Positions 1 to 8,552 of a stretch of DNA of 64,000 bases are shown here, piece by piece; position 1 is the stretch's first letter; each line of letters opens with the position of its first letter. Below the pieces are notes generated by a model that worked only from the letters and a program-made list of their open reading frames with translations, was not told the DNA's origin and did no database searches. The translations under genes and the position numbers were made by a program. Source of the DNA: an uncultured Collinsella sp. (GTDB lineage: Bacteria; Actinomycetota; Coriobacteriia; Coriobacteriales; Coriobacteriaceae); assembly GCA_902497065.1 (NCBI GenBank), contig CABVDH010000003.1, positions 108,163 to 172,162 of the forward strand, given 5' to 3'.

Positions 1-271
1 CCTTGGTGGCGTTACCGTCAGCGTCGAAGGCAATGTTGGCCGCGGGGCCACGCTTGACCTCGTGAACCTCATCGGTCGCGGTGGCGACGTTGGCAACGAG
101 TGCAGCCAGACGACGCGGGCTCGAGATCACGCGGACCTCGCCGTGGGCCAGACCGGCCTCATCGAGACCCTTGGCGATCATGGTGCCAAGCTGCTTGACG
201 GCATTGTTCAGCGGCGCGGAGGGCATTTCCTCCGTACCGATCTCAAACAGGAAATCCTTAGCGTCTGCCAT
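1..271 (-). CDS. glyS: Glycine--tRNA ligase beta subunit, N-terminal part (cut by window edge)
   Basis: This is the N-terminal 90 codons of the beta subunit of the tetrameric (alpha2beta2) glycyl-tRNA synthetase, which contributes tRNA recognition. The protein opens MADAKDFLFEIGTEEMPSAP, and the FEIGTEEMP segment is the hallmark of GlyS N-termini. A following stretch with VISSPRRLAALV also fits the family. The ATG at 271-269 lies 3 bases after the glyQ stop, so the two subunits are co-transcribed and probably translationally coupled. The remainder lies left of the window. Identification rests on the visible N-terminus and the adjacent alpha subunit. Confidence 0.93.
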   Translation of the reverse strand, partial: MADAKDFLFEIGTEEMPSAPLNNAVKQLGTMIAKGLDEAGLAHGEVRVISSPRRLAALVANVATATDEVHEVKRGPAANIAFDADGNATK

Positions 272-274
272 GGC

Positions 275-1186
275 TTACGCCACCTCGCCTTCCTGGTCGG
301 CATTCTCGTTGACTCCGGCGACCTCGGCCATGTAGGCCTCGCAGCACGCCTTGGCGACGGCGCGGACGCGCAGGATGTAGTTGGCACGCTCGACCGCGGA
401 CAGGGCGCCACGGGCATCGAGCAGGTTGAAGGCGTGGCTGCACTTCATGACGCAGTCGTACGCCGGCAGCGGAAGCTTGCGCTCCAGGCAGGAGTGGCAC
501 TCGGCCTCGTAGTCGTCAAACTTCTGACGCATCATCTCGACGTTGGCGACCTCAAAGTTATAGGCACTGAACTCGCGCTCGTTCTCGAGGAACACGTCAC
601 CATAGGTCATGGGCGTGCCGTCGGGCAGGTAGCTCCACACCAGGTCGTAGACCGAGTTGACGCCCTGGGCGTACATGGCGATACGCTCCAGGCCATAGGT
701 GATCTCGACGGGCACGGGGTCGACCTCGATGCCGCCCACCTGCTGGAAGTACGTAAACTGCGTGACCTCCATGCCGTTGAGCCAGACCTCCCAGCCAAGG
801 CCCCAGGCGCCAAGGGTCGGGCTCTCCCAGTCGTCCTCGACAAAGCGGACGTCATGGTCGTTGGGGTCCAGGCCAATGGCGGCCAGCGAACCCAGGTAGA
901 GCTCCTGGGCGTTGACCGGCGAGGGCTTGATGAGCACCTGGAACTGATAGTAGTGCTGCATGCGGTTGGGGTTCTCGCCGTAGCGGCCGTCGGCGGGACG
1001 GCGGCAGGGCTGCGCATAGCAGGTGCGCCACTCGGCGGGACCGAGCGAGCGCAGCGTGGTCGCGGTATGGAAGGTACCGGCACCGACCTCGGAGTCATAG
1101 GGCTGCATGATGACGCAGCCCTGCTCGCCCCAGTACTGCTGGAGGCGCAGGATGATGTCTTGGAAGGAAAGCGATGAAGCGTTCAT
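275..1186 (-). CDS. glyQ: Glycine--tRNA ligase alpha subunit
   Basis: GlyQ is the catalytic alpha subunit that forms glycyl-adenylate. At 303 residues it matches the usual family length. It opens with LSFQDIILRLQQYWGEQGC, then MQPYDSEVGAGTFHTATTL and AQPCRRPADGRYGENPNRMQ, the strongly conserved class II alpha-subunit segments. The start is the ATG at 1186, preceded by AGAGG. The tetrameric GlyQ/GlyS type is bacterial and distinct from the dimeric GRS1 type. A TATAGT box on this strand at 1233-1238 could be its -10 element, but no good -35 is seen. Confidence 0.97.
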   Translation of the reverse strand: MNASSLSFQDIILRLQQYWGEQGCVIMQPYDSEVGAGTFHTATTLRSLGPAEWRTCYAQPCRRPADGRYGENPNRMQHYYQFQVLIKPSPVNAQELYLGSLAAIGLDPNDHDVRFVEDDWESPTLGAWGLGWEVWLNGMEVTQFTYFQQVGGIEVDPVPVEITYGLERIAMYAQGVNSVYDLVWSYLPDGTPMTYGDVFLENEREFSAYNFEVANVEMMRQKFDDYEAECHSCLERKLPLPAYDCVMKCSHAFNLLDARGALSAVERANYILRVRAVAKACCEAYMAEVAGVNENADQEGEVA

Positions 1187-1245
1187 GCCTCTAATATCCC
1201 CTCGTCGAAACGATTACACGGTTAGGTACTGTACTATAGCGGTTT

Positions 1246-1815
1246 TTAGTCGATAGCGCCGATGCGGTTGAGCGGCCAGTAGCGAACGAGTGCCACAGCG
1301 ATCAAATCAGAGCGATCGACGGGACCAAAGTAGCGTGAGTCGGCAGAGTTTTCGCGGTTGTCGCCCATCACCCACACGCACCCGTCGGGAACGGTGTAGG
1401 GATAGCTTACCTGAGCGCCGGGCGCTTGGACCGAAAGTGGCCAGCTCATGCCCGTCGTATAGTCCTCGTCGAGCGCTTGGCCGTCAACAACCACCTTGCC
1501 ATCCTGCAGGTCAACCGTCTGGCCGGCCGTGGCAATAACACGCTTGACAAGAACATCATGCTCGGAGGTGCCATCGGGGTTGTGAAACACCACGATATCG
1601 CCCTGCTTGACGGGCTGACCGAGCTCGAGGCTCACCTTTTGTGCCAGGATCTGGTCGCCAATCTCAATCGTGGACTCCATGGAGCCGGTGGGCACCACAA
1701 AGGGCTCGACCACAAACGAGCGAATCAAGAAGGTGGCGACCAGTGCGATCGCGATGACCGCGATCCACTCAAAAGCGCCCCTCAACGCGGAATGCTGCGA
1801 TGGAACCATTCTCAC
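1246..1815 (-). CDS. lepB: Signal peptidase I
   Basis: This membrane serine protease removes signal peptides from Sec-exported proteins. At 189 residues it is a short Gram-positive-type enzyme with one N-terminal membrane segment (about residues 15-32) and an extracytoplasmic catalytic domain. The nucleophile box is PTGSMESTIEIGD and the general-base lysine lies in LVKRVIA. The VMGDNRENSADSRYFGPV segment is family box E. The GTG start at 1815 overlaps the trmD stop as GTGA; an ATG two codons later is an alternative. It ends the rpsP operon and would process the many exported proteins in this window. Confidence 0.95.
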   Translation of the reverse strand: MRMVPSQHSALRGAFEWIAVIAIALVATFLIRSFVVEPFVVPTGSMESTIEIGDQILAQKVSLELGQPVKQGDIVVFHNPDGTSEHDVLVKRVIATAGQTVDLQDGKVVVDGQALDEDYTTGMSWPLSVQAPGAQVSYPYTVPDGCVWVMGDNRENSADSRYFGPVDRSDLIAVALVRYWPLNRIGAID

Positions 1816-2570
1816 TCCTCGCTCTGCGAATACGAAGCGTCCAGAATCTCCTGCGCGTACGCACGCTCCTGTGGCGTAAGGCGCGCCGTCTCGATCAGGT
1901 CGGGACGCCAGCGGCAGGTGCGCTCGATGGCATTCTTACGGCGCCAGGCATCGACCTTGGCGTGATCGCCGCTCACAAGCACCGGCGGCACGCTCTCGCC
2001 GTTGAACTCGGCGGGACGGGTGTACTGCGCGTACTCGAGCAGGCCTCCGTCCTCGGCGGTCGAGAATGACTCGTCCACATTGCTCATCTCGTCGCCCAGG
2101 GCGCCGGGAATCAGGCGTACGACGGCATCGGCAACGACCATAGCGGGAAGTTCGCCACCCGTAAGCACGTAGTCGCCGATCGACAGACGCTCATCGGCAT
2201 ACGCATACGCACGCTCGTCGACGCCCTCGTAGCGGCTGCACACAAACAGCAGGCGCTCACTTTTGAGCAGGCGCTCGGCCACATGCTGCGTAAAGGGCTC
2301 GCCACAGGGGGTAAAGAACACCACAGTAGGCCTGGGACCCTCTGCGCTAATGGCCTCGATGGCCTCTGCGATAGGCTCGACCTTCATGAGCATGCCCTGC
2401 CCGCCGCCGTACGGCTCGTCATCGACGGTACGATGGCGGTCGTGCGTCCAGTCGCGCAGGTTATACGCCTTAAAATCAAAAAGGCCGGCCTTGCGGGCGC
2501 GGCCCAAGATCGATGTGGACATGACGGGCTCAAACATCTCGGGAAAGACCGAAAGGGTCTCGATCAGCAT
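1812..2570 (-). CDS. trmD: tRNA (guanine-N1-)-methyltransferase
   Basis: TrmD methylates G37 of tRNAs reading CNN codons, using S-adenosylmethionine, and thereby prevents frameshifting. The 252-residue protein starts MLIETLSVFPEMFEPVM and contains DDEPYGGGQGMLMK, LLFVCSRYEGVDERA and SIGDYVLTGGELPAMVV, all from the SPOUT trefoil-knot SAM site. It sits between rimM and lepB in the classic rpsP-khpA-rimM-trmD order. Family assignment is certain from these motifs. Confidence 0.98.
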   Translation of the reverse strand: MLIETLSVFPEMFEPVMSTSILGRARKAGLFDFKAYNLRDWTHDRHRTVDDEPYGGGQGMLMKVEPIAEAIEAISAEGPRPTVVFFTPCGEPFTQHVAERLLKSERLLFVCSRYEGVDERAYAYADERLSIGDYVLTGGELPAMVVADAVVRLIPGALGDEMSNVDESFSTAEDGGLLEYAQYTRPAEFNGESVPPVLVSGDHAKVDAWRRKNAIERTCRWRPDLIETARLTPQERAYAQEILDASYSQSEE

Positions 2571-2580
2571 GTTGTCCTCC

Positions 2581-3102
2581 CTACTTGTCCATATCGATCA
2601 GGCCGTCCATAACGTGGACGGAAATTGTTCCTGTGTCGGGAAGATCGAGCACAACCTGCTCGATCACGGGAATCAGTACCTCGCCGTACCGATCGCCCTC
2701 GACAACCCAAACATCGTTAGCGGGCGTCGACATGATCTCGACGATCGTGCCGAGCGAACCGAAGCGCTCGTCGACCACCTCGCGACCCATCAGGTCGGTA
2801 TAGGCAGCGTCGAGCGAATCGAGCTCAAAGTCGTCGCGATTTGCCAGCACATAGCATCCCGTGATGCCCTCGGCGGCCGTCAAGTCGTCAATACCCTCAA
2901 ACGAGACCAGATCGCCATCGCCCGTATCGGTGACGGACACGACCGTGCAAAAGCGGTCGCGCTTGAGCGCCGGCGGCGTCAGGGCTACGTGCATGCCCGG
3001 CTCTAATACAGAAGGAAGCCCCCGCAGCGGCTGCGCGAGGACCTCCCCCTTCCTTCCGTGCGGCTTGACCACACGGGCGATGTTTTTGTACTGGGACCTC
3101 AA
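2581..3102 (-). CDS. rimM: Ribosome maturation factor RimM
   Basis: RimM binds ribosomal protein S19 and assists 16S 3' domain maturation of the 30S subunit. The 173-residue protein has the N-terminal RimM barrel starting NIARVVKPHGRKGEVLAQPL (the KPHGxxGE signature) and a C-terminal PRC-barrel containing ANDVWVVEGDRYGEVLIPVI. Position between khpA and trmD is standard. Confidence 0.96.
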   Translation of the reverse strand: MRSQYKNIARVVKPHGRKGEVLAQPLRGLPSVLEPGMHVALTPPALKRDRFCTVVSVTDTGDGDLVSFEGIDDLTAAEGITGCYVLANRDDFELDSLDAAYTDLMGREVVDERFGSLGTIVEIMSTPANDVWVVEGDRYGEVLIPVIEQVVLDLPDTGTISVHVMDGLIDMDK

Positions 3103-3106
3103 GGTC

Positions 3107-3391
3107 CTAGCCCAGAACCTCTACCTCGACAGCAGTGTCGAGGCGAGCGGCCAGTGCACGGGCGAGCGTGCGAATGGCCTTGATGGTACGGCCACGACGG
3201 CCGATGACCTTAGCGACGTCATCCTCGGCGACCGAAACCTCAATCGTAGAGGCGTCGTCACCATCGATGACCTCAAGGCTCACGGAATCCGGGTCGTCGA
3301 CGATCTGAACAACGAGATATTCGACGAGATCGGCGATGCGATCTGAGAGCATTGCCTCACCCTCGAGCTGTGCAGCGTCAACCTCAGGCAC
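3107..3391 (-). CDS. khpA: KH-domain RNA-binding protein KhpA
   Basis: This small single-KH protein (94 residues from the upstream ATG, or 81 if the internal ATG at MLSDRIADLVEYLV is used) carries the KH core VIGRRGRTIKAIRTL with its GxxG loop. KhpA proteins bind RNA, often with KhpB/Jag, and influence cell elongation and division in Gram-positives. It lies between rpsP and rimM with only a few bases on each side, the usual context. The start is uncertain. Confidence 0.9.
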   Translation of the reverse strand: MPEVDAAQLEGEAMLSDRIADLVEYLVVQIVDDPDSVSLEVIDGDDASTIEVSVAEDDVAKVIGRRGRTIKAIRTLARALAARLDTAVEVEVLG

Positions 3392-3394
3392 GAT

Positions 3395-3736
3395 TTACTC
3401 CTCGGCGCCCTCAGCGGCCTCAGCGGCAGCCTTAGCGGCCTCGGCCTCTTTGGCGAGCTGCTTCTTGGACTTCTTGACGACGGTCTCGGTCTTCTCGCCC
3501 TCGTTGGCGGCCTTGACCAGAGCGGCGACGGCGTCGGTGAGCTGAGCGCCCTTGGACTGCCAGTCGGCGATCTTCTCGAGGTCGAGGTTGATGGTCTTGG
3601 GGGCGGTCATCGGGTTGTAGCGGCCAACCTCCTCGATGATACGACCGTCACGCGGGGCGCGGGAATCGGCGACGACGACACGGTAGTACGGACGCTTCTT
3701 AGCGCCGTGACGAGCAAGGCGAATCTTGACTGCCAA
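3395..3736 (-). CDS. rpsP: 30S ribosomal protein S16
   Basis: S16 is an early 30S assembly protein. The protein begins (M)AVKIRLARHGAKKRPYYRVV, the unmistakable S16 N-terminus. I place the start at a TTG (3736-3734) because GGAGGAG lies just upstream and the encoded Ala-Val-Lys matches the family; an in-frame start further upstream adds 12 non-conserved residues. After the core, a Lys/Ala/Glu-rich tail extends beyond the usual length, as in many actinobacterial S16 proteins. It is the first gene of the operon read from the promoter at 3793-3821. Confidence 0.96.
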   Translation of the reverse strand: MAVKIRLARHGAKKRPYYRVVVADSRAPRDGRIIEEVGRYNPMTAPKTINLDLEKIADWQSKGAQLTDAVAALVKAANEGEKTETVVKKSKKQLAKEAEAAKAAAEAAEGAEE

Positions 3737-3792
3737 AGGAAACTCCTCCAACCAAGCAGCTTTAGGCTGCAACTACAAACAAACAGTTGAAC

Positions 3793-3821
3793 ATAATACG
3801 CCATCGACGCGGGCAGGTGAA
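3793..3821 (-). promoter_or_regulatory. Candidate sigma-70-type promoter of the rpsP-khpA-rimM-trmD-lepB operon
   Basis: On the minus strand TTCACC (3821-3816) and TATTAT (3798-3793) are separated by exactly 17 bases and lie about 55 bases before the rpsP TTG. The match is four of six at -35 and five of six at -10. Confidence 0.55.
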
Positions 3822-3925
3822 GTCCGTGAGACCAACTTCTTCGGTGTAGTCGAGGGCAAATCCATATCTTAGACAAGAATTCGGGATTTGCAAGCACATA
3901 CACGCACCCCACATGAGCTGCGCGG

Positions 3926-3931
3926 TATACT
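3926..3931 (+). promoter_or_regulatory. Candidate -10 element of a leaderless dinB promoter
   Basis: TATACT at 3926-3931 is followed 7 bases later by the dinB ATG at 3938, so transcription would start at or next to the start codon. No Shine-Dalgarno sequence precedes that ATG. No convincing -35 hexamer lies 16-18 bases upstream, and no LexA-type palindrome was found. Confidence 0.4.
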
Positions 3932-3937
3932 CATGAC

Positions 3938-5191
3938 ATGGAAAGACGCGAACATACATACGGTTATGAGGATGCCATAGGCGTCACGCCGCCTCCCTGG
4001 ACGGGTCCGGCGGTGGGTCTGATGGACCTCGATGCGTTTTTTGCGAGCGTGGAGATGCTCGATCATCCCGAGTGGCGTGGAAAGCCGCTCATCGTGGGCG
4101 GAGACGCCGATTCGCGTGGCGTCGTGTCCACGTGTTCGTATGAGGCGCGTCGCTTTGGCGTGCACTCTGCCATGGCCTCGGCCGAGGCACGGCGCTTGTG
4201 CCCGCAAGCCATTTGGACGCACGGGCACTTTGATCGCTACCGCGAGGTGAGCACGCAGGTCATGGCGATTCTCGCCGACGAGACCCCGCGCGTTGAGCGC
4301 GTATCCATCGACGAAGCCTTTATCGATATCACACCGGGTCGCTTTGCGCCCGAAGACCCGCTGCTGGTTGCGCGGCGTATAAGCGACCGCGTGGCAACGC
4401 TGGGAGTAACGTGCTCCATTGGCGTGGGCTGCAACAAGACGGTCGCAAAGATCGCAAGCGAGCGGGATAAGCCGTTTGGACTGACCATCGTGCGCCCCGG
4501 AACCGAGCAGCGCTTTTTGGCCGCGCTGCCGGTATCTGCCATGAGCGGCATCGGACGCTCGGCCGAGGAACGGCTGCGCCGCATGCGCATCTACACGCTT
4601 GGCGAGCTGTCACGCGCACCGGAATCCACCTTGTCCTCTATTTTTGGCGTCAACGGCGAACGCATGCGCCAGCGTGCGCTGGGACTCGAAATCTCCGAAG
4701 TCACGAGTCTCGATGAAGAGCGCGAGGTCAAGTCGGTCAGCAATGAACGCACCTTTGCTAAAGATTTGACTGAGCGTGGGGATATTGAGGCGGCGATTGC
4801 GCTGTTGGGAGAGTCAGTGGGACGCCGTCTGCGCCGTCAGGGGCTGACGGGTGCCACGGTAACGCTCAAACTCAAGTATTCGTATGGCAGCGGGCGTACG
4901 GCACAGCGCCGGCTGCCTCATCCGACCGACGATGAGAGCATCTTCGTGGCGGTTGCGCTCGAACTGCTCGACAACATCTGGCAGGAAGGCATGCATGTTC
5001 GCTTAGCGGGCATCGGCATGAGCGACTTCGACCACCAAGGCGGCATCCAGACCGACCTGTTCTGCGAGATCGATGACCGCGGAGCCCAATCCAGCGACCG
5101 CCGCGACCTCTCCGTCGCCATCGACGCCGTCCGAGACAAATTCGGCGACACCGCCCTATCCTTCGGCCGCCAATCCCGCTTCAACGATTAG
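3938..5191 (+). CDS. dinB: DNA polymerase IV (Y-family translesion polymerase)
   Basis: This error-prone polymerase bypasses DNA lesions. The 417-residue protein has the palm motif MDLDAFFASVE (residues about 29-39), the second acidic motif VERVSIDEAFIDITPG carrying the catalytic Asp-Glu, the helix-hairpin-helix segment ALPVSAMSGIGRSAEERLR, and a little-finger domain starting near EVKSVSNERTFAKD. Roughly 25 residues precede the usual DinB start. The gene is divergent from the rpsP operon and faces the minus-strand rsfS. No C-terminal beta-clamp motif was confidently placed. Confidence 0.95.
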   Translation: MERREHTYGYEDAIGVTPPPWTGPAVGLMDLDAFFASVEMLDHPEWRGKPLIVGGDADSRGVVSTCSYEARRFGVHSAMASAEARRLCPQAIWTHGHFDRYREVSTQVMAILADETPRVERVSIDEAFIDITPGRFAPEDPLLVARRISDRVATLGVTCSIGVGCNKTVAKIASERDKPFGLTIVRPGTEQRFLAALPVSAMSGIGRSAEERLRRMRIYTLGELSRAPESTLSSIFGVNGERMRQRALGLEISEVTSLDEEREVKSVSNERTFAKDLTERGDIEAAIALLGESVGRRLRRQGLTGATVTLKLKYSYGSGRTAQRRLPHPTDDESIFVAVALELLDNIWQEGMHVRLAGIGMSDFDHQGGIQTDLFCEIDDRGAQSSDRRDLSVAIDAVRDKFGDTALSFGRQSRFND

Positions 5192-5201
5192 TCCCTGAGG
5201 C

Positions 5202-5244
5202 AAAAAGAAAGCCGGGCAGGTGCGGAAAACCGCAACTGCCCGGC
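5202..5244 (-). terminator. Intrinsic terminator downstream of rsfS
   Basis: A near-perfect stem of about 15 pairs (5211-5225 with 5230-5244, one mismatch, AAAA loop) is followed on the minus strand by TTTCTTTTTG. It ends transcription from the rplU-to-rsfS block and sits just past the convergent dinB stop, so it may also act on that side. Confidence 0.85.
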
Positions 5245-5284
5245 GATATGCGTGAGGGTAGCTAACCCCGTCTCAAATGAGCTA

Positions 5285-5740
5285 CTAGAGGAGGTTGAGG
5301 GGGAGCTGGGGGGCGTCTCCCCAGAGTTTCTCGAGGCGGTAGAAGTCGCGGGCTTCGGGAGTGAAGACGTGGACGACAACCGAACCGTAGTCCATGAGCA
5401 TCCAAGTCTTCTGCTCGCGGCCCTCGATGGAGAACGGATGCTCGCCGCAAGCCTCGGCGACCTTCTCCTCGATCTCGTCGACGATAGAATCGACCTGGCG
5501 GTTGTTGGTACCGGTGGCAAGCACAAAGTAGTCGCATACGTCGGAAAGCTCGGTCAGGTCGAGCACCTGCACGTCCTCGCCCTTCTTGTCGTAGGCGGCC
5601 TGCGCGGCGGCGCGGGCGACATCCTCGGCGGCGACACCGCTCGCGGACAGCGAGGCGGCAGTGCGGTCGGACGTGGCAACGAAACTCTTGTGCTCCACAC
5701 CTTCAAGAATCTGCTCGTCGGTCATGGTCTCGTCGGCCAT
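5285..5740 (-). CDS. rsfS: Ribosomal silencing factor RsfS
   Basis: RsfS binds L14 and blocks joining of ribosomal subunits when nutrients are scarce. The core has AAQAAYDKKGEDVQVLDLTE, DYFVLATGTNNRQVDSIVDE and WMLMDYGSVVVHVFTPEARD, ending with a YRLEKLWGDAP segment typical of the family. At 151 residues it carries about 30 extra N-terminal residues (MADETMTDEQILEGVEHKSF) compared with a typical protein of about 115. It is the last gene of the nadD-yqeK-rsfS set. Confidence 0.95.
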   Translation of the reverse strand: MADETMTDEQILEGVEHKSFVATSDRTAASLSASGVAAEDVARAAAQAAYDKKGEDVQVLDLTELSDVCDYFVLATGTNNRQVDSIVDEIEEKVAEACGEHPFSIEGREQKTWMLMDYGSVVVHVFTPEARDFYRLEKLWGDAPQLPLNLL

Positions 5741-5767
5741 GGAATACCTCTTTCTAGACAGCCCGAG

Positions 5768-6376
5768 CTAGCGTAGCTGGGCGTAATGGTTGTAAATCGA
5801 AATAGCCGTGGGATAAAGATAGCGCCCGGACTGGATCACATAGACCAGACCCTGCGCAAAACAGGAGAAGAACAACTCATCGAGCGTCGACTCCCCCACC
5901 ATCTTGCGCAGCGCATGCGCATAGTCGCCGTGGCGGTTGGGCTCGATGGCATCGGCCACAAAGACCACCATATCGAGCGGCGTCATGTCGCAGGCACCCA
6001 CGGTGTGACGGTCGACAGCCTGGAAAACGGCCGGCGACAACTCGGGGAAAAGCTGCGGAAGCTCATAGGCGGCAACAGGGCCATGCAAAAGCGGCGTCGC
6101 GGCGGAAGGAGAGCCGGCAATCTTAATGCCGTAATGCAGAGCGCGCGTGACCAGCTCGTCGTCGGAGAGCACTTTGTCCCAGTCATGGATCAGGCCGGCG
6201 GCAGCGGCATCAAAGCGGTCAACGCCGTAGACCTCGGCCAGATGAAGTGCGGTCTCGGCAACACCCAGCGAATGCACATAGCGCTTGCGCTTATCCTTCA
6301 TGCGAACATCGAGCAGCTCTTGAATGCGCTTGAGCAGTGCGCGCTCATCGCCCTCAAACTGATCCTCTACCGACAA
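5768..6376 (-). CDS. yqeK: YqeK-type HD-domain Ap4A hydrolase
   Basis: YqeK enzymes are symmetrical diadenosine tetraphosphate hydrolases with a dinuclear iron HD site. The 202-residue protein shows RYVHSLGVAETALHLAEVYG, then AGLIHDWDK (the HD pair), LLHGPVAAYELPQLF and AVDRHTVG, which supply the metal-binding His and Asp residues. It lies between nadD and rsfS, a very common gene order. The HD and downstream His residues are visible; the Ap4A activity is taken from the family. Confidence 0.9.
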   Translation of the reverse strand: MSVEDQFEGDERALLKRIQELLDVRMKDKRKRYVHSLGVAETALHLAEVYGVDRFDAAAAGLIHDWDKVLSDDELVTRALHYGIKIAGSPSAATPLLHGPVAAYELPQLFPELSPAVFQAVDRHTVGACDMTPLDMVVFVADAIEPNRHGDYAHALRKMVGESTLDELFFSCFAQGLVYVIQSGRYLYPTAISIYNHYAQLR

Positions 6377-6388
6377 CGTAGACCCCCA

Positions 6389-7066
6389 TCACTCAAAATC
6401 TTCTTGGCCCAAATCGGCATATAGCCTGCGTTTGCGAATGTAGCCGAGCACAGACTCGCTCGTAAGATAGCGCACGCTCATGCCGCGGGCAACTCGCTTA
6501 CGAATGTTCGTAGAGCTGATCGCCAGCGCCGGAATCTGAATATAGCGCACGTCGAACGGCAACCCCGACTCTTTGATTCGGGCACGCGCCGTATCGATAT
6601 CAAAGCCCGGTCGCGTCGCCGCAATAAAGGTAGCAAGCTCAGCGATTCGTTCGGCATCATGCCAAGTCACAATATCGATAATCGCGTCGGCGCCCGTAAT
6701 AAAGTAGAGCTTTACCTGCGGCGGGTAAAAGTCGCGAAGGGCATGAAGCGTATCGGCCGTATAGGTTACGCCCGGACGGTCGATCTCGAACCGGCTCGCC
6801 AAAAAGGCCGGGTTCGCGGCGGTGGCGAGGACCGTCATAGCATAACGGTCCTCGGCAGGCGTCACCGGCTTGTCAAGCTTAAAGGCAGGAGAGCCCGCCG
6901 GCATAAAGAGCACAGCATCCAAGTCGAGCGACTCGCGCGCCTGCTCGGCGGTCACCAGGTGCCCGTAATGGATGGGATCAAAGGTGCCACCCATAATGCC
7001 GAGCCTAAACTCCTGCCCGTCCTCTAGAGGAAGCTCGGGCAGACCGATTCCACCGCGCAGCGACAT
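6389..7066 (-). CDS. nadD: Nicotinate-nucleotide adenylyltransferase
   Basis: NadD makes deamido-NAD from nicotinate mononucleotide and ATP. The 225-residue protein has the nucleotidyltransferase signature LGIMGGTFDPIHYGHL (GTFDPxHxGH), FMPAGSPAFKLDK, ITGADAIIDIVTWHDAE and IPALAISSTNIRKRV (the ISSTxIR motif). About 20 residues (MSLRGGIGLPELPLEDGQEF) precede the core. The start lies 4 bases after the obgE stop. Confidence 0.97.
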   Translation of the reverse strand: MSLRGGIGLPELPLEDGQEFRLGIMGGTFDPIHYGHLVTAEQARESLDLDAVLFMPAGSPAFKLDKPVTPAEDRYAMTVLATAANPAFLASRFEIDRPGVTYTADTLHALRDFYPPQVKLYFITGADAIIDIVTWHDAERIAELATFIAATRPGFDIDTARARIKESGLPFDVRYIQIPALAISSTNIRKRVARGMSVRYLTSESVLGYIRKRRLYADLGQEDFE

Positions 7067-7069
7067 GGC

Positions 7070-8536
7070 CTACTCGCCCTCCGAGGTCTCGGCATCGTCC
7101 GCGGCATCCGCCGCATCGACAACCTCGACGCTCTCATCCACAGCATCGGCCACGTCAATGGCTTCAACGGCAACGTCCTCGCCAACATCCTCGAGCTCCT
7201 CGTACTCCGAGAAGTCCTCGGCGCCCTCAAAGTCAAAGGCGCGCTGGCAAATGCGGACCTCGTCGCCCGCACGGCAACCGGCCTTCTCGAGCGCGTCGTC
7301 AACACCCATACGCGCAAACTTATGCTGCAGGTAAATGACGGCTTCCTCGTTTTCCCAGTCGGTCTGGATGACCATGCGCTCGATGGCACGACCGACCACG
7401 CGGAAGGCACCGGGCTCTTCCTGGACAATGCGGAAACGCTTCTCGCGCTGCAGGCGGCGGCGCTCCCATTCATCGTCGCGCAGAACGACCGGCTCATCGG
7501 AGACAGCCAACTCGGCGCGCAGCTTAGCCACCTGCTCACCCACGGCAAGCATCAGCGTGTTGAGACCGGCACCCGTCACGGCGGATACGGCAAAGAACAT
7601 ATGGCCATCGTCGAGCGCCGCACGCTTAAGGTCGGCAATCTTGTCGGCCGTGCCCGGCGCATCGCACTTGTTGGCGACAACGATCTGCGGGCGCTCCGAG
7701 AGCTCTGCGCCATACTGCTCGAGCTCACGGTTGATGATGTGATAGTCCTCAACCGGATCGCGATCCTCAAAACCGCCCGTCATGTCGACAACATGCATGA
7801 TCAGGGCCGTACGCTCAATGTGGCGCAAGAACTGGTGACCCAGGCCCTTGCCCTCGCTCGCGCCCTCGATAAGACCGGGGACGTCGGCAACGACGTAAGA
7901 ATATTCGCCGGCACGCACCATGCCCAGATTGGGCACGAGCGTGGTAAACGGGTAGTCAGCAATCTTGGGACGGGCGGCACTCATGCGCGCGATGAGCGAT
8001 GACTTACCCACGGAGGGAAAGCCCACGAGCGCGGCATCGGCCATAAGCTTCATCTCGAGCTCGATCCAGTGCTCCTCGGCCGGTTCGCCCAACTGGGCAA
8101 AGGCCGGAGCGCGACGCACCGACGTCACAAAGTGCGTGTTGCCCAGACCGCCGGCACCGCCGGGCGCCACGACGACGCGCTCGCCGTCGTGCACCAGGTC
8201 GGCAATCTCAAACATCGGGGTCTGCGTCTCGGGATCGAGCTCGCGCACCACGGTACCCATAGGGACCTTGAGAATCAGGTCCTCGCCGCTCTTGCCGTTA
8301 CGACGGGCACCCTGCCCGTGCGTGCCGCGCTCGGCGCGAAAGTGATGCTTAAAGCGGTAATCGATCAGCGAAGACAGCTGAGCATCGGCCTGGATGACGA
8401 CATTGCCGCCACGACCGCCGTCGCCGCCATCGGGGCCGCCCTTGGGGACAAATGCCTCGCGCCTAAACGACATGCATCCGGCTCCGCCGTCGCCGCCGCA
8501 CACGTTAATGCGGCTGATATCGGTGAACTGTGACAA
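7070..8536 (-). CDS. obgE: GTPase ObgE/CgtA
   Basis: Obg is a ribosome-associated GTPase that acts in 50S maturation and stress signalling. Domain order in the 488-residue protein is a glycine-rich Obg fold (residues 1-158, with GGDGGAGCMSFRREAFVPKG), a G domain with GFPSVGKSS (P-loop), DVPGLIEGASEGKGLG (switch II) and NKCD, then the Obg C-terminal domain (about 355-430), and an acidic Asp/Glu/Ala tail of about 50 residues. The start is TTG at 8536, preceded by GGAGGCGATTCTG. A terminator separates it from rpmA. Confidence 0.97.
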   Translation of the reverse strand: MSQFTDISRINVCGGDGGAGCMSFRREAFVPKGGPDGGDGGRGGNVVIQADAQLSSLIDYRFKHHFRAERGTHGQGARRNGKSGEDLILKVPMGTVVRELDPETQTPMFEIADLVHDGERVVVAPGGAGGLGNTHFVTSVRRAPAFAQLGEPAEEHWIELEMKLMADAALVGFPSVGKSSLIARMSAARPKIADYPFTTLVPNLGMVRAGEYSYVVADVPGLIEGASEGKGLGHQFLRHIERTALIMHVVDMTGGFEDRDPVEDYHIINRELEQYGAELSERPQIVVANKCDAPGTADKIADLKRAALDDGHMFFAVSAVTGAGLNTLMLAVGEQVAKLRAELAVSDEPVVLRDDEWERRRLQREKRFRIVQEEPGAFRVVGRAIERMVIQTDWENEEAVIYLQHKFARMGVDDALEKAGCRAGDEVRICQRAFDFEGAEDFSEYEELEDVGEDVAVEAIDVADAVDESVEVVDAADAADDAETSEGE

Positions 8537-8552
8537 CAGAATCGCCTCCTAC

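Noticed and set aside
62..1177. A 371-codon frame on the + strand opposite glyQ.
   Set aside because: The opposite strand encodes a complete GlyQ with all conserved motifs.
3850..3937. SOS (LexA) operator for dinB.
   Set aside because: No GAAC-N4-GTTC type palindrome is present between the divergent genes.
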